Origin: Planctomycetota bacterium
Lineage (GTDB): Bacteria > Planctomycetota > Phycisphaerae > UBA1845 > PWPN01
NCBI GenBank assembly: GCA_022711465.1
Contig: JAKLEZ010000013.1
Span: 1 to 64,000 of the forward strand
Direction of reading: 5' to 3'
Length of the DNA: 64,000 bases
Positions 18,174 to 25,540 of the stretch are shown here, piece after piece. The notes below the pieces were generated by a model that saw nothing but the letters and a program-made list of their open reading frames with translations, searched no databases and was not told where the DNA came from. Position 1 is the stretch's first letter. Each line of letters opens with the position of its first letter. Both the position numbers and the translations under genes were made by a program.

Positions 18174-18202
18174 ATGTTAACGCTCACCTGTCCTGCCCAC
18201 AA
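18174..18202 (-). promoter_or_regulatory. promoter of the zinc-ribbon gene
   Basis: On the minus strand TTGTGG (18202-18197) and TAACAT (18179-18174) are separated by 17 bases. The ATG at 18164 begins 9 bases after the -10 box, leaving an mRNA leader of about two bases at most. It is back to back with the purE promoter. Confidence 0.5.
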
Positions 18203-18211
18203 CTCGCGGGC

Positions 18212-18239
18212 TTCACACCTCGGGCGGACCGCGTACAAT
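18212..18239 (+). promoter_or_regulatory. leaderless promoter of purE-mtnA
   Basis: TTCACA (18212-18217, 5 of 6 consensus bases) and TACAAT (18234-18239, 5 of 6) lie 16 bases apart. The purE ATG at 18247 comes 7 bases after the -10 box, so the transcript should start at the A of the start codon or one base before. Confidence 0.65.
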
Positions 18240-18246
18240 ACCGGTC

Positions 18247-18756
18247 ATGAAACGAGCCAAGGTTGCCATCATCATGGGTAGTGACTCCGACTGGCCGACC
18301 CTGGAAGCCTGCTACCAGGATTTGACCGCATGGGGCGTGTGCGTTGAGGCTCAGATTCTCTCCGCGCATCGCACGCCGGAGCAGCTCCGAGCGTACGTGA
18401 CCGAGGCCGAGGCGCGGGGCGTGGAGGTCTTCATCGCGGCCGCGGGCATGGCCGCCGCATTGCCCGGCGCCGTGGCCGCCTACACGATTCGCCCCGTGAT
18501 CGGCGTGCCCCTGGCCTGCGGTCCTCTTCAGGGCGTTGACAGCCTTCTGAGCATCGTGCAGATGCCGCCCGGAGTCCCCGTCGCCACCGTGGCGATCGGC
18601 TCAGCCGGGGCTAAGAATGCTGCCATTCTTGCGCTACAGATTCTGTCTGTGGCGGATGATGGTCTGAAAGAGGCTCTGCGCAAGTCCAAGGCTGCCCAAT
18701 CGCAAACGGTCGATAATAAGAACAGATCATTACAGGAGCGGATCGCTCGTGGCTGA
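18247..18756 (+). CDS. purE: N5-carboxyaminoimidazole ribonucleotide mutase
   Basis: A 169-residue enzyme of purine synthesis that converts N5-CAIR to CAIR. It has the phosphate-binding segment IIMGSDSDWPT (8-18), the catalytic SAHRTP loop with His41, FIAAAGMAAALPG and the glycine-rich GVPLACGPLQGVDSLLSIVQMP. In the third segment the class I sequence AAHLPG appears as AAALPG, so the usual His is replaced by Ala. No Shine-Dalgarno precedes the ATG. Its end overlaps the mtnA start by 8 bases. The partner purK is not in the window. Confidence 0.93.
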   Translation: MKRAKVAIIMGSDSDWPTLEACYQDLTAWGVCVEAQILSAHRTPEQLRAYVTEAEARGVEVFIAAAGMAAALPGAVAAYTIRPVIGVPLACGPLQGVDSLLSIVQMPPGVPVATVAIGSAGAKNAAILALQILSVADDGLKEALRKSKAAQSQTVDNKNRSLQERIARG

Positions 18757-19819
18757 TCCCCGGTCTTGCCGAACCATCGCGTGGGCCGGGGGGCTCGACG
18801 GCGCGGTCGAGATGATCGATCAGACGCTCCTGCCCGGTGAACTGAAGATCCTGACCTGCCGGGATATCGAAACCCTCTGGGAGGCGATCCGGAGTCTCCG
18901 AGTTCGCGGCGCCCCGGCCATTGGCGTCGCCGCCGCGATGGGCGTTGTCCTCGGTGTTCGGAATTCCCGGAACCGGGATGAGTTCTTTGAAAACCTGGCG
19001 AAGTCTTGTGACTTCTTGGCCGCCAGCAGGCCGACAGCGGTCAATCTGTTCTGGGCCTTGAAACGCATGAAACGACGAGCGGAAGGCCTTCGAGACGCGG
19101 GCCTGGAGCAGCTGAAGAGCGCCCTGCTAGCGGAAGCGCGGACCATACGCGACGAAGACGCAGCCATCTGTCGGGCCATCGGAGAAGCTGGCCAGCATCT
19201 GATTGCGGAGGGCTCGACGGTCCTCACCCACTGCAATGCGGGTGGGCTGGCCACGGCCGAGTACGGCACTGCCCTGGCCGTGATGTACGCCGCCCACGAT
19301 CGTGGAAGACGGTTTGCCGTCTACGCAGATGAGACTCGGCCGCTCCTCCAAGGGGCCCGGCTGACGGCTTGGGAGTTGGCTCAGGCCGGCCTGGACGTGA
19401 CCGTGATCTGCGACAACATGGTCGCCCACGTGATGCGTGATCGGAAGGTGGACCTGGTGGTGGTAGGTGCGGATCGGATAGCCGCCAACGGTGACACCGC
19501 CAACAAGATTGGCACCTACGGGGTCGCCGTGATCGCAAGTGCCCATGGAATACCGTTTTACGTGGCTGCACCCCGCTCGACGTTTGATCATTCGATCCCG
19601 GATGGGAAGGCCATCCCGATCGAGGAACGAGCGCGGGAGGAGATTGCCAAGGGCTTTGGGGTAACCACCGTACCGGAGGGGGTGAGGTGCTACAACCCCG
19701 CGTTTGATGTTACCCCGGCGGGCCTGATTACCGGAATCATCACCGAACGGGGGCTGGTGAGCCCTGTTTCGTCTGACGGCATTGCGGGTTTGTTGAGGGA
19801 TCGGACTTGCCAGCCGTGA
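18749..19819 (+). CDS. mtnA: S-methyl-5-thioribose-1-phosphate isomerase
   Basis: A 356-residue enzyme of methionine salvage that isomerises 5-methylthioribose-1-phosphate to the ribulose form. It has RVRGAPAIGVAAA near residue 51, the catalytic Cys162 in LTHCNAGGLAT, and Asp242 in GADRIAANGDTANKIGTY. The length fits the family. The GTG start at 18749 overlaps purE and follows CAGGAG. It could be confused with eIF2B-like proteins, but the Cys and Asp motifs favour MtnA. No other salvage gene is nearby. Confidence 0.94.
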   Translation: MADPRSCRTIAWAGGLDGAVEMIDQTLLPGELKILTCRDIETLWEAIRSLRVRGAPAIGVAAAMGVVLGVRNSRNRDEFFENLAKSCDFLAASRPTAVNLFWALKRMKRRAEGLRDAGLEQLKSALLAEARTIRDEDAAICRAIGEAGQHLIAEGSTVLTHCNAGGLATAEYGTALAVMYAAHDRGRRFAVYADETRPLLQGARLTAWELAQAGLDVTVICDNMVAHVMRDRKVDLVVVGADRIAANGDTANKIGTYGVAVIASAHGIPFYVAAPRSTFDHSIPDGKAIPIEERAREEIAKGFGVTTVPEGVRCYNPAFDVTPAGLITGIITERGLVSPVSSDGIAGLLRDRTCQP

Positions 19820-20168
19820 GAATGGCGTTAAGATATTGATCCGAATGAAGGCGCCTTTTCGTTGGGTCGGCGCGGCTTGACCTGAAGGCTCGGTCCTCTA
19901 CTTGTGAACTGGGTGGTTCGTAGCGGAGCTGCGGACCGATTGGCCGGCGGGGTCCCAGGCGCGGGGCGTGCCGGCGTGCTTCTGTAGGAGGTTTGCGGCC
20001 ACCACGGTGCGTGGATGCGGGCAGCGCGTTTTCGGCTGCCGGCCGGGAACTCGTTGACCGGAGTGATGGGTGTGTGGGGAAGGGGGCGCAGCGGTTGCCG
20101 GGAGACACAAATGCCTCACTCGGCGAGCGTTGCGTGTGCTCGCAAGCCATCTTTGAGGAGGTCTGACG
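19820..20168 (+). other. intergenic region, 349 bases
   Basis: No credible gene. A small hairpin (GGCAGC / GCTGCC with an 8-9 base T-rich loop, about 20030-20049) is the only clear structure. GAGGAGG at the right end is the ribosome site of the next small gene. A possible weak promoter (TTGACC, 16 bases, TACTTG near 19877-19904) is not convincing. Confidence 0.4.
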
Positions 20169-20285
20169 ATGTCCAAGAAGATTCTCGTGAAGTGGGGGCT
20201 GTTTCTGGCGGGATCAACGGTGATTGCCCTGGGTTTGGGGGCCTGCATCGCGGATTTCGTTCTCCAGAGATTCGTTTTGGGGTGA
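20169..20285 (+). CDS. tiny exported hydrophobic peptide
   Basis: Encodes 38 residues beginning MSKKILVKWGLFLAGSTVIA. A positively charged start is followed by one hydrophobic helix that runs into a lipobox-like LGLGAC, after which only 13 residues remain (IADFVLQRFVLG). GAGGAGG lies about 7 bases before ATG 20169, and an intrinsic terminator follows 61 bases after the stop codon. Those signals make it a real small gene. A second tiny gene of the same plan (signal, Cys, short hydrophobic tail) lies at 59856-60026. Function unknown. Confidence 0.65.
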   Translation: MSKKILVKWGLFLAGSTVIALGLGACIADFVLQRFVLG

Positions 20286-20345
20286 GGAGCGAGCCGTCCT
20301 GAGGACCGGCGGCGGATTGGCCGGCTCAGGTGGGTCAGGATTGAG

Positions 20346-20381
20346 GAGCAGCTTTCCGAGCTGGAGAGCTGCTCTTTCGTT
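20346..20381 (+). terminator. intrinsic terminator after the tiny peptide gene
   Basis: The perfect stem GAGCAGCT (20346-20353) / AGCTGCTC (20367-20374) is followed by TTTCGTTT. It sits between the 38-residue peptide gene and the next small gene, so the two are probably separate transcripts. Confidence 0.65.
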
Positions 20382-20583
20382 TGGCTTTCGAGGATCGGGG
20401 GGTGGTTTCCTCGTCACCTGTCGAAGCGGGTGAGCGACGGCGATTTCGGCCACTTGGCGGGTTGCGTGGACTCGTGGTGGGCTCTATACTGGTCACGGCA
20501 TCGGGACGCTGTGGGTGGGGGTGTGTGCACACAAGGGCGGCGGTACCTGGGCTGGACCTGAGGATCGGCGTGGAGGTCAAGTG

Positions 20584-20919
20584 ATGATGCGGCGTAGATC
20601 CAAGCGATACTGGACTTGGTTGGCGATGGTGTTGGGCGGCACGAGTCTGTTCCAGGTGACGGGCGGCTTCACCACGCAGAACGGCGCAATCAGCAGCTGC
20701 AGCCGGTTCTGGACCAACGGTATCTCCACTTCTGTTGATTTCTGCTATCTCCTCGATTGCCGCAGTGGTTTCTTTGGGGGCCTGGTTCAGCCTTGCGGCG
20801 ATCCCAGCACGACCTTAGACGATCTGCTCGTCGATTGCTCGACGATCGCCACTACAACGACCACGACGACTACGACGGGAACAACGACCACGACAGGTAC
20901 CACCGGCACAGGCGGCTGA
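20584..20919 (+). CDS. small secreted Cys-containing protein with Thr/Gly tail
   Basis: A 111-residue protein. The N-terminus MMRRRSKRYWTWLAMVLGGT is an export signal. The mature part carries six Cys in pairs (SSCSRFW, FCYLLDC, QPCGDP, VDC) that could form disulfides. The last 25 residues are a Thr/Gly tract built from repeated ACG/ACC codons. GGAGGT lies about 6 bases before ATG 20584. It has the same design as the next gene: export signal, a PCG-containing Cys core, and a repetitive Thr-rich tail. I know no matching family. Confidence 0.6.
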   Translation: MMRRRSKRYWTWLAMVLGGTSLFQVTGGFTTQNGAISSCSRFWTNGISTSVDFCYLLDCRSGFFGGLVQPCGDPSTTLDDLLVDCSTIATTTTTTTTTGTTTTTGTTGTGG

Positions 20920-20989
20920 GTCGGCGGCGGTTGTCTTTTGCTTATTGGAGATCGGGCCCGCCCGGTCTTTTGGGGCCAGGAGAAGTGCT

Positions 20990-21313
20990 ATGACGACCAG
21001 ATGGTGCAAGTGGCGATTGGCGTTGTCCGTGATTCTCGCCACCACGTTGACCGGTTTGATGATGGGTACGGGCTGTTTTGAGATGGCCGTCAACAGCACT
21101 GGCAAGCTGGCCCATTACATCAATCCCTGCGGGACGATCCTGAATTGTGACCCGTTCGAGTATGACCTTCTGACCACGAGCTGGCCCGACTACTCCAAGG
21201 ATCCTTCATGCACGATCCCGGGTTTGTGTGGGGGTCCCTTCCCGCTCAACGGGGGTGGCACGACCAACACGAACACCAACACGAACACCAACACGAACAC
21301 GAATCTCAACTAG
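20990..21313 (+). CDS. small lipoprotein with Asn-Thr repeat tail
   Basis: A 107-residue protein. Its signal peptide ends in a lipobox-like MMGTGC, and the mature core holds NPCGTILNCDPFEYDLLTT and two further Cys (SCTIPGLC). The end is a run of Asn-Thr dipeptides encoded by a 12-base tandem repeat (AACACCAACACG, about 21264-21300). ATG 20990 follows AGGAGAAG (20979-20986). The gene lies 70 bases after a similarly built gene. Surface lipoprotein is the best guess; family unknown. Confidence 0.65.
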   Translation: MTTRWCKWRLALSVILATTLTGLMMGTGCFEMAVNSTGKLAHYINPCGTILNCDPFEYDLLTTSWPDYSKDPSCTIPGLCGGPFPLNGGGTTNTNTNTNTNTNTNLN

Positions 21314-21562
21314 CGGCATCGGCCCACGGGTGCGGTCGCTTCGGGCTGAGCCTGGTTACCTCTTTCTGGGGTTTTCTCCTGCCTGTATTCAAGGGTTGGC
21401 TGACAACGCCGGTTGTGGGCGAGGGGGTGGGGGGACTGTCCGCGCTGACCGGCCTGCTCTCGAGGGTGGAGGCCGACGCAGGCGTCGTGCCTGGCGGCGC
21501 CCAGCCGTCTTTCCTCTCAATAGATGCACGCGTGCAGATGAGTTGAGCAGGCGAGAGTTCGG

Positions 21563-22681
21563 TCAGACCTGTCGGGTGGCCGGGCCGGTGGAAAGCCGCT
21601 TCACCAGGGTGGTAGGCAGCCGTTCGACGCGCGGGCGGCCGTTCTCGCCGTTGATCATGCGGGCCAGTCGAGCGTAGGCCTGCATTCCCATTTCCTCCAG
21701 GGGCTGTCGGATCGTTGTCAACGGCGGATCGAGGAGCGGCGCCGATGGGGTATCGTCAAAGCCGACCAGCGAGATCTCCTCGGGGACCCGGATCCGAAGT
21801 TGGCGAAGAAGAGCCAGGACCTCGAGTGCCAGGTAGTATCCGGCGGCGATGATTGCCGTCGGCCGCCGACGACTTCTCAGAGCTTCTGCCAGCCGTCCCA
21901 TGGCTGCTCCTGCGGCTTTGGCCAGCTCGGCATTGAAGATGCAGTCCTCTTGTGGGGTAATGCCGGCCTCCTGAAGCGCGGTGAGGTAGCCCTCGAATCG
22001 GTGGAGGCAGTTGGTTGAGTCCAGCGGGCCGTTGACGATCGCGATCCGCCGATGGCCGAGTTCAACCAAGTGCCGGACGGCGGCTCGCGTGCCTTCGGCG
22101 TTCTGGGAATCCACGCAGTTCAGCGGCGCCCCTTCGATCGAGGCTCCCAGAACGAGGATCGGCTTGCGGTCCGCGATCTGGGCCAGCTCGCGCAACTGTC
22201 CGCGGTCGGGGTGGAAGCAGAGCAGGCCGTCGGCGTCCTGGGCGGGGAGGTCGCGGACGCTCTGGCAGCGTTGAATGACCAGCTCGCCGACCGGCTCGAT
22301 GCGTTCGGCGGCTTCCCGGATCGCGGTGATCAGGGTGCCGTGGTAGAAGTCACCCAGGGAGTTGCTCGGATGGAGGACCAGGCCGACACGGAACTGGGGC
22401 TTGACCGCGACGGAGAGCCGGAAGTCGTCTCGAACGAAGGTTCCTCGTCCGCGTTCCCTGCGCACCCATCCTTCCTCGGCCAGGCACTGAATAGCCTTGT
22501 GGGCGGTAATCAGACTGACATTGACCTGGACGCTGATCTCCCCGGTATTCGGCAGCTTAGAACCGGGTGGGAAATCACCCCGGTTGATGGCCTCCGCCAG
22601 GATCGTTTTGGCCTGGACGTAGCGAGGAACCGGTGAATCCAGGTCGACCTTGGCCAGACTGACTGTGGGGCGTTCACTCAA
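21563..22681 (-). CDS. GntR-type HTH / LacI-type sensor transcription regulator
   Basis: About 372 residues. A GntR winged helix-turn-helix (about 10-80, YVQAKTILAEAINRGDFPPG, LPNTGEISVQVNVS, GWVRRERGRGTFV) is joined to a LacI-type periplasmic-binding-like sensor (about 95-365, VRHLVELGHRRIAIVNGP, SLVGFDDTPSAPLLDPPLTTIRQP), the AraR arrangement of sugar-responsive repressors. I placed the start at TTG 22681, because GGTGGAGA precedes it and an upstream TTG at 22732 would leave a leader of only about 8 bases inside the operator. A promoter and operator lie just upstream, implying autoregulation. No sugar genes adjoin it; the galactoside locus 10 kb away is a possible target. Confidence 0.88.
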   Translation of the reverse strand: MSERPTVSLAKVDLDSPVPRYVQAKTILAEAINRGDFPPGSKLPNTGEISVQVNVSLITAHKAIQCLAEEGWVRRERGRGTFVRDDFRLSVAVKPQFRVGLVLHPSNSLGDFYHGTLITAIREAAERIEPVGELVIQRCQSVRDLPAQDADGLLCFHPDRGQLRELAQIADRKPILVLGASIEGAPLNCVDSQNAEGTRAAVRHLVELGHRRIAIVNGPLDSTNCLHRFEGYLTALQEAGITPQEDCIFNAELAKAAGAAMGRLAEALRSRRRPTAIIAAGYYLALEVLALLRQLRIRVPEEISLVGFDDTPSAPLLDPPLTTIRQPLEEMGMQAYARLARMINGENGRPRVERLPTTLVKRLSTGPATRQV

Positions 22682-22716
22682 CGGCGTAAATCTCCACCGG
22701 GGCGGGTGCACCGTAA

Positions 22717-22736
22717 AACGTTGTCCGTGCAACGTT
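22717..22736 (-). promoter_or_regulatory. probable operator of the GntR/LacI-type regulator
   Basis: The perfect inverted repeat AACGTTG (22717-22723) / CAACGTT (22730-22736) has a 6-base spacer. It lies at about +4 to +23 of the regulator's own predicted transcript, where a bound repressor would block transcription. Confidence 0.6.
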
Positions 22737-22746
22737 GTATGCTCTG

Positions 22747-22775
22747 ATTATATAATCGCGTCATTTCATTCTCAA
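22747..22775 (-). promoter_or_regulatory. sigma-70 promoter of the GntR/LacI-type regulator
   Basis: On the minus strand TTGAGA (22775-22770) and a perfect TATAAT (22752-22747) are separated by 17 bases. The -10 sits in the palindrome GATTATATAATC, so a TATAAT also reads on the plus strand (22751-22756) and could serve murD. Confidence 0.75.
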
Positions 22776-22890
22776 TAGGTAGACGCCCCACCCCGGTGCG
22801 CGTTTCATGATGGTCTGGAAAAAAAAGCGACAAGCCCCGATCATAGGGCGGTTGGGTGTGGCGGTCGCGCGGACCAGGAGGACGGTTTCG

Positions 22891-24240
22891 ATGGCAGCGG
22901 GCGTTCTGACAGGCCAGCGGGTGGTGGTCATGGGGCTAGGGCATTTTGGTGGGGGGATAGCGGTGACGCGGTGGCTCGTCGAGCAGGGGGCCCTGGTGAC
23001 GGTTACCGACACTGCAAAGCCCGATAAGCTGGCCGATGGCCTGCGCCAGATTGCCGATTTGCCGGTCGGGCTGCGTCTTGGTGAGCATGCGTTGAGCGAT
23101 CTGGACGACTGCCGTCTTCTGGTGGTCAGTCCCGCGGTTCCGAAGGACCGGTCCGATTACGTCCGGGAGGCTCGCGGGCGCGGGATTCCGGTGACCAGCG
23201 AGATGAACCTGTTCATTGAGCGCTGCCCGGCGCGCCGGATGGTCGGGGTGACCGGTTCGGCCGGCAAGAGCACCACGACCGCGATGATCGGGGCCGTGCT
23301 GGAGACGGCCTGTGTTGCCGGTCGCGGACCTCGGGTCTGGGTTGGCGGCAACATCGGCCGGTCGCTGCTGGCCGATCTGCCGGTCATGACCGCCGAGGAC
23401 GTCGTGGTGCTGGAATTGTCGAGTTTCCAGTTGGAGGACCTCGAGGGCCTGCGTTGGAGTCCCCCGTTGGCGGTTATCACCAACATCGAGCCGAACCACC
23501 TGGACCGCCACGGCACGCTGGAGGCGTACGCGGCGGCCAAGCTCAACCTGGTGCGTTTTCAGGGCCCCGGCGGGTTGGTGTTCGTGCACGAGACCGACGA
23601 GGGTGTGGCCCGCCGGGTTGCCGAGGCCGGCGCGGGGCAGCGGTTGCGGGGCGTGCGTTTCGATTCGTCCCTGGCGAGCAGTCTGCGGCTGCCGGGCCGG
23701 CACAATCAGGACAATGCCGCTCTGGCCGTGGCCGTCTGCCGTTCCCTGGGCGTTGAGGAGCCGCTCATTCGCCGAGGGCTTTCCGGCTTTGCCGGCCTGC
23801 CCCACCGCCTTGAATACGTGGGGGAATCTCGCGGGGTGGGCTACTACAATGACTCTAAATCAACTACTCCCGCCTCTACATGCCTCGCAGTGGACTCGTT
23901 CGATCGTCCGGTCATCGTGTTGATCGGTGGGCGCGACAAGGGCATGCCGTTTGACGAGATGAATGCTCACCTGGCCGCCCGCGCCAAGGGCGTGGTGTGT
24001 TACGGGGAGATGGGTCACTCGCTCCATGAGGGCGTGCGGGCGTGTGTCCACGCGGTGGCGGGCAAGACGGCGGTGGTGGAGGCCTCGACCCTGGAGGCCG
24101 CAGTCCGGGCGGCTCGCGATCTCAGCGTCCCCGGCGACGTGGTGGTCTTGTCTCCAGCCTGCACCAGCTACGATCTGTTCGCCAACTATGAACAGCGGGG
24201 TGAGGAGTTCCGCCGCCTAGTTCACGCTTTGCCGTCCTGA
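22891..24240 (+). CDS. murD: UDP-N-acetylmuramoylalanine--D-glutamate ligase
   Basis: A 449-residue cytoplasmic ligase that adds D-glutamate to UDP-MurNAc-L-alanine in peptidoglycan synthesis. The P-loop GSAGKSTT lies at 122-129, with NIEPNHLDRHGTLEAYAAAK in the central domain and LPHRLEYVGE plus YNDSKSTTP in the third. The family ATP-contact GxTGTNGKT appears as GVTGSAGKST, normal for Mur ligases. ATG 22891 lies 9 bases after AGGAGG (22876-22881); the frame is open to 22807, but that start lacks a site. It is isolated from other mur genes. Its presence shows peptidoglycan synthesis. Confidence 0.93.
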   Translation: MAAGVLTGQRVVVMGLGHFGGGIAVTRWLVEQGALVTVTDTAKPDKLADGLRQIADLPVGLRLGEHALSDLDDCRLLVVSPAVPKDRSDYVREARGRGIPVTSEMNLFIERCPARRMVGVTGSAGKSTTTAMIGAVLETACVAGRGPRVWVGGNIGRSLLADLPVMTAEDVVVLELSSFQLEDLEGLRWSPPLAVITNIEPNHLDRHGTLEAYAAAKLNLVRFQGPGGLVFVHETDEGVARRVAEAGAGQRLRGVRFDSSLASSLRLPGRHNQDNAALAVAVCRSLGVEEPLIRRGLSGFAGLPHRLEYVGESRGVGYYNDSKSTTPASTCLAVDSFDRPVIVLIGGRDKGMPFDEMNAHLAARAKGVVCYGEMGHSLHEGVRACVHAVAGKTAVVEASTLEAAVRAARDLSVPGDVVVLSPACTSYDLFANYEQRGEEFRRLVHALPS

Positions 24241-24436
24241 ATCGTCTGACCGAGCCATTCGGGGTCCGCAGAAGTTGCCGTTCGTGGGCAAGACTTGCGC
24301 CGACAGCCCAGAGTGCCTGAGGGTATCGCGGACTAAGGTTGCCCAGATTATCATTCGTCGTAACTTCCAATGAAAGCTTGAGTTGTGGAATTCGCCGGGG
24401 CTTTGGGGCGGCTAGCAATTCTTGTGCCGCGCGCCT

Positions 24437-24453
24437 CTGGCACGCGGGTTGCG
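24437..24453 (+). promoter_or_regulatory. sigma-54 (-24/-12) promoter of the flagellar operon
   Basis: The sequence TGGCACG (24438-24444), four bases, TTGC (24449-24452) matches the sigma-54 consensus exactly at the core. The invariant GG (24439-24440) and GC (24451-24452) are separated by exactly 10 bases. Transcription should start near 24464, about 290 bases before flgF. The upstream DNA from 24241 holds no gene and would be the place for activator sites. Confidence 0.88.
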
Positions 24454-24528
24454 AGGGCCAGCCGTCGGATCGTTGTGCCGCCGTTCCGGGTGCACGGATG
24501 CACCGGGCGGGCGGCGGGGAGTGGCTCA

Positions 24529-24729
24529 ATGGACGTGGCTTCCTTCAGCGGGGCAATGGAGTGCCCCACGGGACCGGTGGATCTGCCAACCCTGGGCAGG
24601 CGTATTGCCCGGGCGGCGGCCATGGCGAGTGCCGTGCATGTCGGCATGTTCGGGTCGAGGCTCGACAGGTCGGATGTGGTCGGTGACGTCGCCCGGATCC
24701 CGGAGTCGCGCAAACCACTGAGCCAGTAG
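24529..24729 (+). CDS. possible 66-residue leader ORF before flgF
   Basis: An ATG at 24529 lies 7 bases after GGGGAG (24516-24521), downstream of the sigma-54 start site, and the frame ends just before flgF. The product begins MDVASFSGAMECPTGPVD, has an Ala-rich helix in the middle and a charged end. It resembles nothing I know. A real ribosome site and the location favour it; its composition does not exclude chance. Confidence 0.3.
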   Translation: MDVASFSGAMECPTGPVDLPTLGRRIARAAAMASAVHVGMFGSRLDRSDVVGDVARIPESRKPLSQ

Positions 24730-24751
24730 GGTGGCGAGGTCAGCGTCTGTC

Positions 24752-25519
24752 ATGGTGTACGGGATCTATTTATCCGCCGGGGGGCTCCAGGCCAACCAGT
24801 ACCGAATGGAAGTGCTGGCCAACAACCTGGCCAACGCGGACACGGTTGGATTCAAGCACGATCTGACCGTGATGCGGGAGCGGCGGGCGGAGTTCCGGGA
24901 GGGGGCGGGCGATCCCGATGCCAGCCAGCCGTCGCTGTCAGGGATGACCGGTGGCTCGCTGGTTGGGCCCACGATCATCTCGTTCGAGGACGGTGCACCG
25001 GACCATACCGGGCGGCCGCTGGATGTGGCTATCCGTCGCGACGGCTTCTTTCGGGTGCAGTCGGCCGACGGCGAGCGCTACACCCGCGACGGGCGTTTCC
25101 TGCTCAACCAGGCCGGCGAACTGGTCACCGCAGCGGGTGGTCACGCGGTACTGGACACGGCCGGACAGCCGATCACCATTCCTGCGGCCGCTGCCAGCGA
25201 CGTGATGATCGACGGTCGCGGTGAAGTTCGATCGGGAAGAACGAAGACCGCGTATGGGAGGATCGGGGTCGTCGACTTCGACGACAAGTCGCTGCTGCGG
25301 AAGGGTGGCGGCAACCTATTCGAATCGCTGGGGGAGGCGCCGCGTGACATCATGGCATCATTAATGGCGGGAACGCTGGAGAAGTCGACCGTGGATCCCA
25401 TCCAGTCCATGGTTTCCATGATCGAAGTGACCCGGGCGTATCAGCTCAATGCGACCATGGTCGGTTTGGCGGACCAGACATTAGGCCGGGCGGTGAATGA
25501 CATCGGCCGGATCAGTTGA
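24752..25519 (+). CDS. flgF: flagellar proximal rod protein FlgF
   Basis: A 255-residue component of the flagellar rod in the periplasm. The N-terminal rod motif LANNLANADTVGFKHD and the C-terminal SMVSMIEVTRAYQLNATMV are those of the FlgF/FlgG/FlgE family. It differs from the next gene by its shorter middle and its YGIYLSAGGLQANQYRMEVL start. ATG 24752 is favoured; a GTG at 24731 is in frame. It is the first clear gene of the sigma-54-driven operon, 21 bases before flgG. Confidence 0.9.
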   Translation: MVYGIYLSAGGLQANQYRMEVLANNLANADTVGFKHDLTVMRERRAEFREGAGDPDASQPSLSGMTGGSLVGPTIISFEDGAPDHTGRPLDVAIRRDGFFRVQSADGERYTRDGRFLLNQAGELVTAAGGHAVLDTAGQPITIPAAAASDVMIDGRGEVRSGRTKTAYGRIGVVDFDDKSLLRKGGGNLFESLGEAPRDIMASLMAGTLEKSTVDPIQSMVSMIEVTRAYQLNATMVGLADQTLGRAVNDIGRIS

Positions 25520-25540
25520 ATCAGCCGGGTGAGGTAACAG

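Noticed and set aside
20850..20916. Thr-codon repeat considered as a CRISPR or satellite array
   Set aside because: Short, without spacers, in frame with a preceded ribosome site; it is a coding low-complexity tail.
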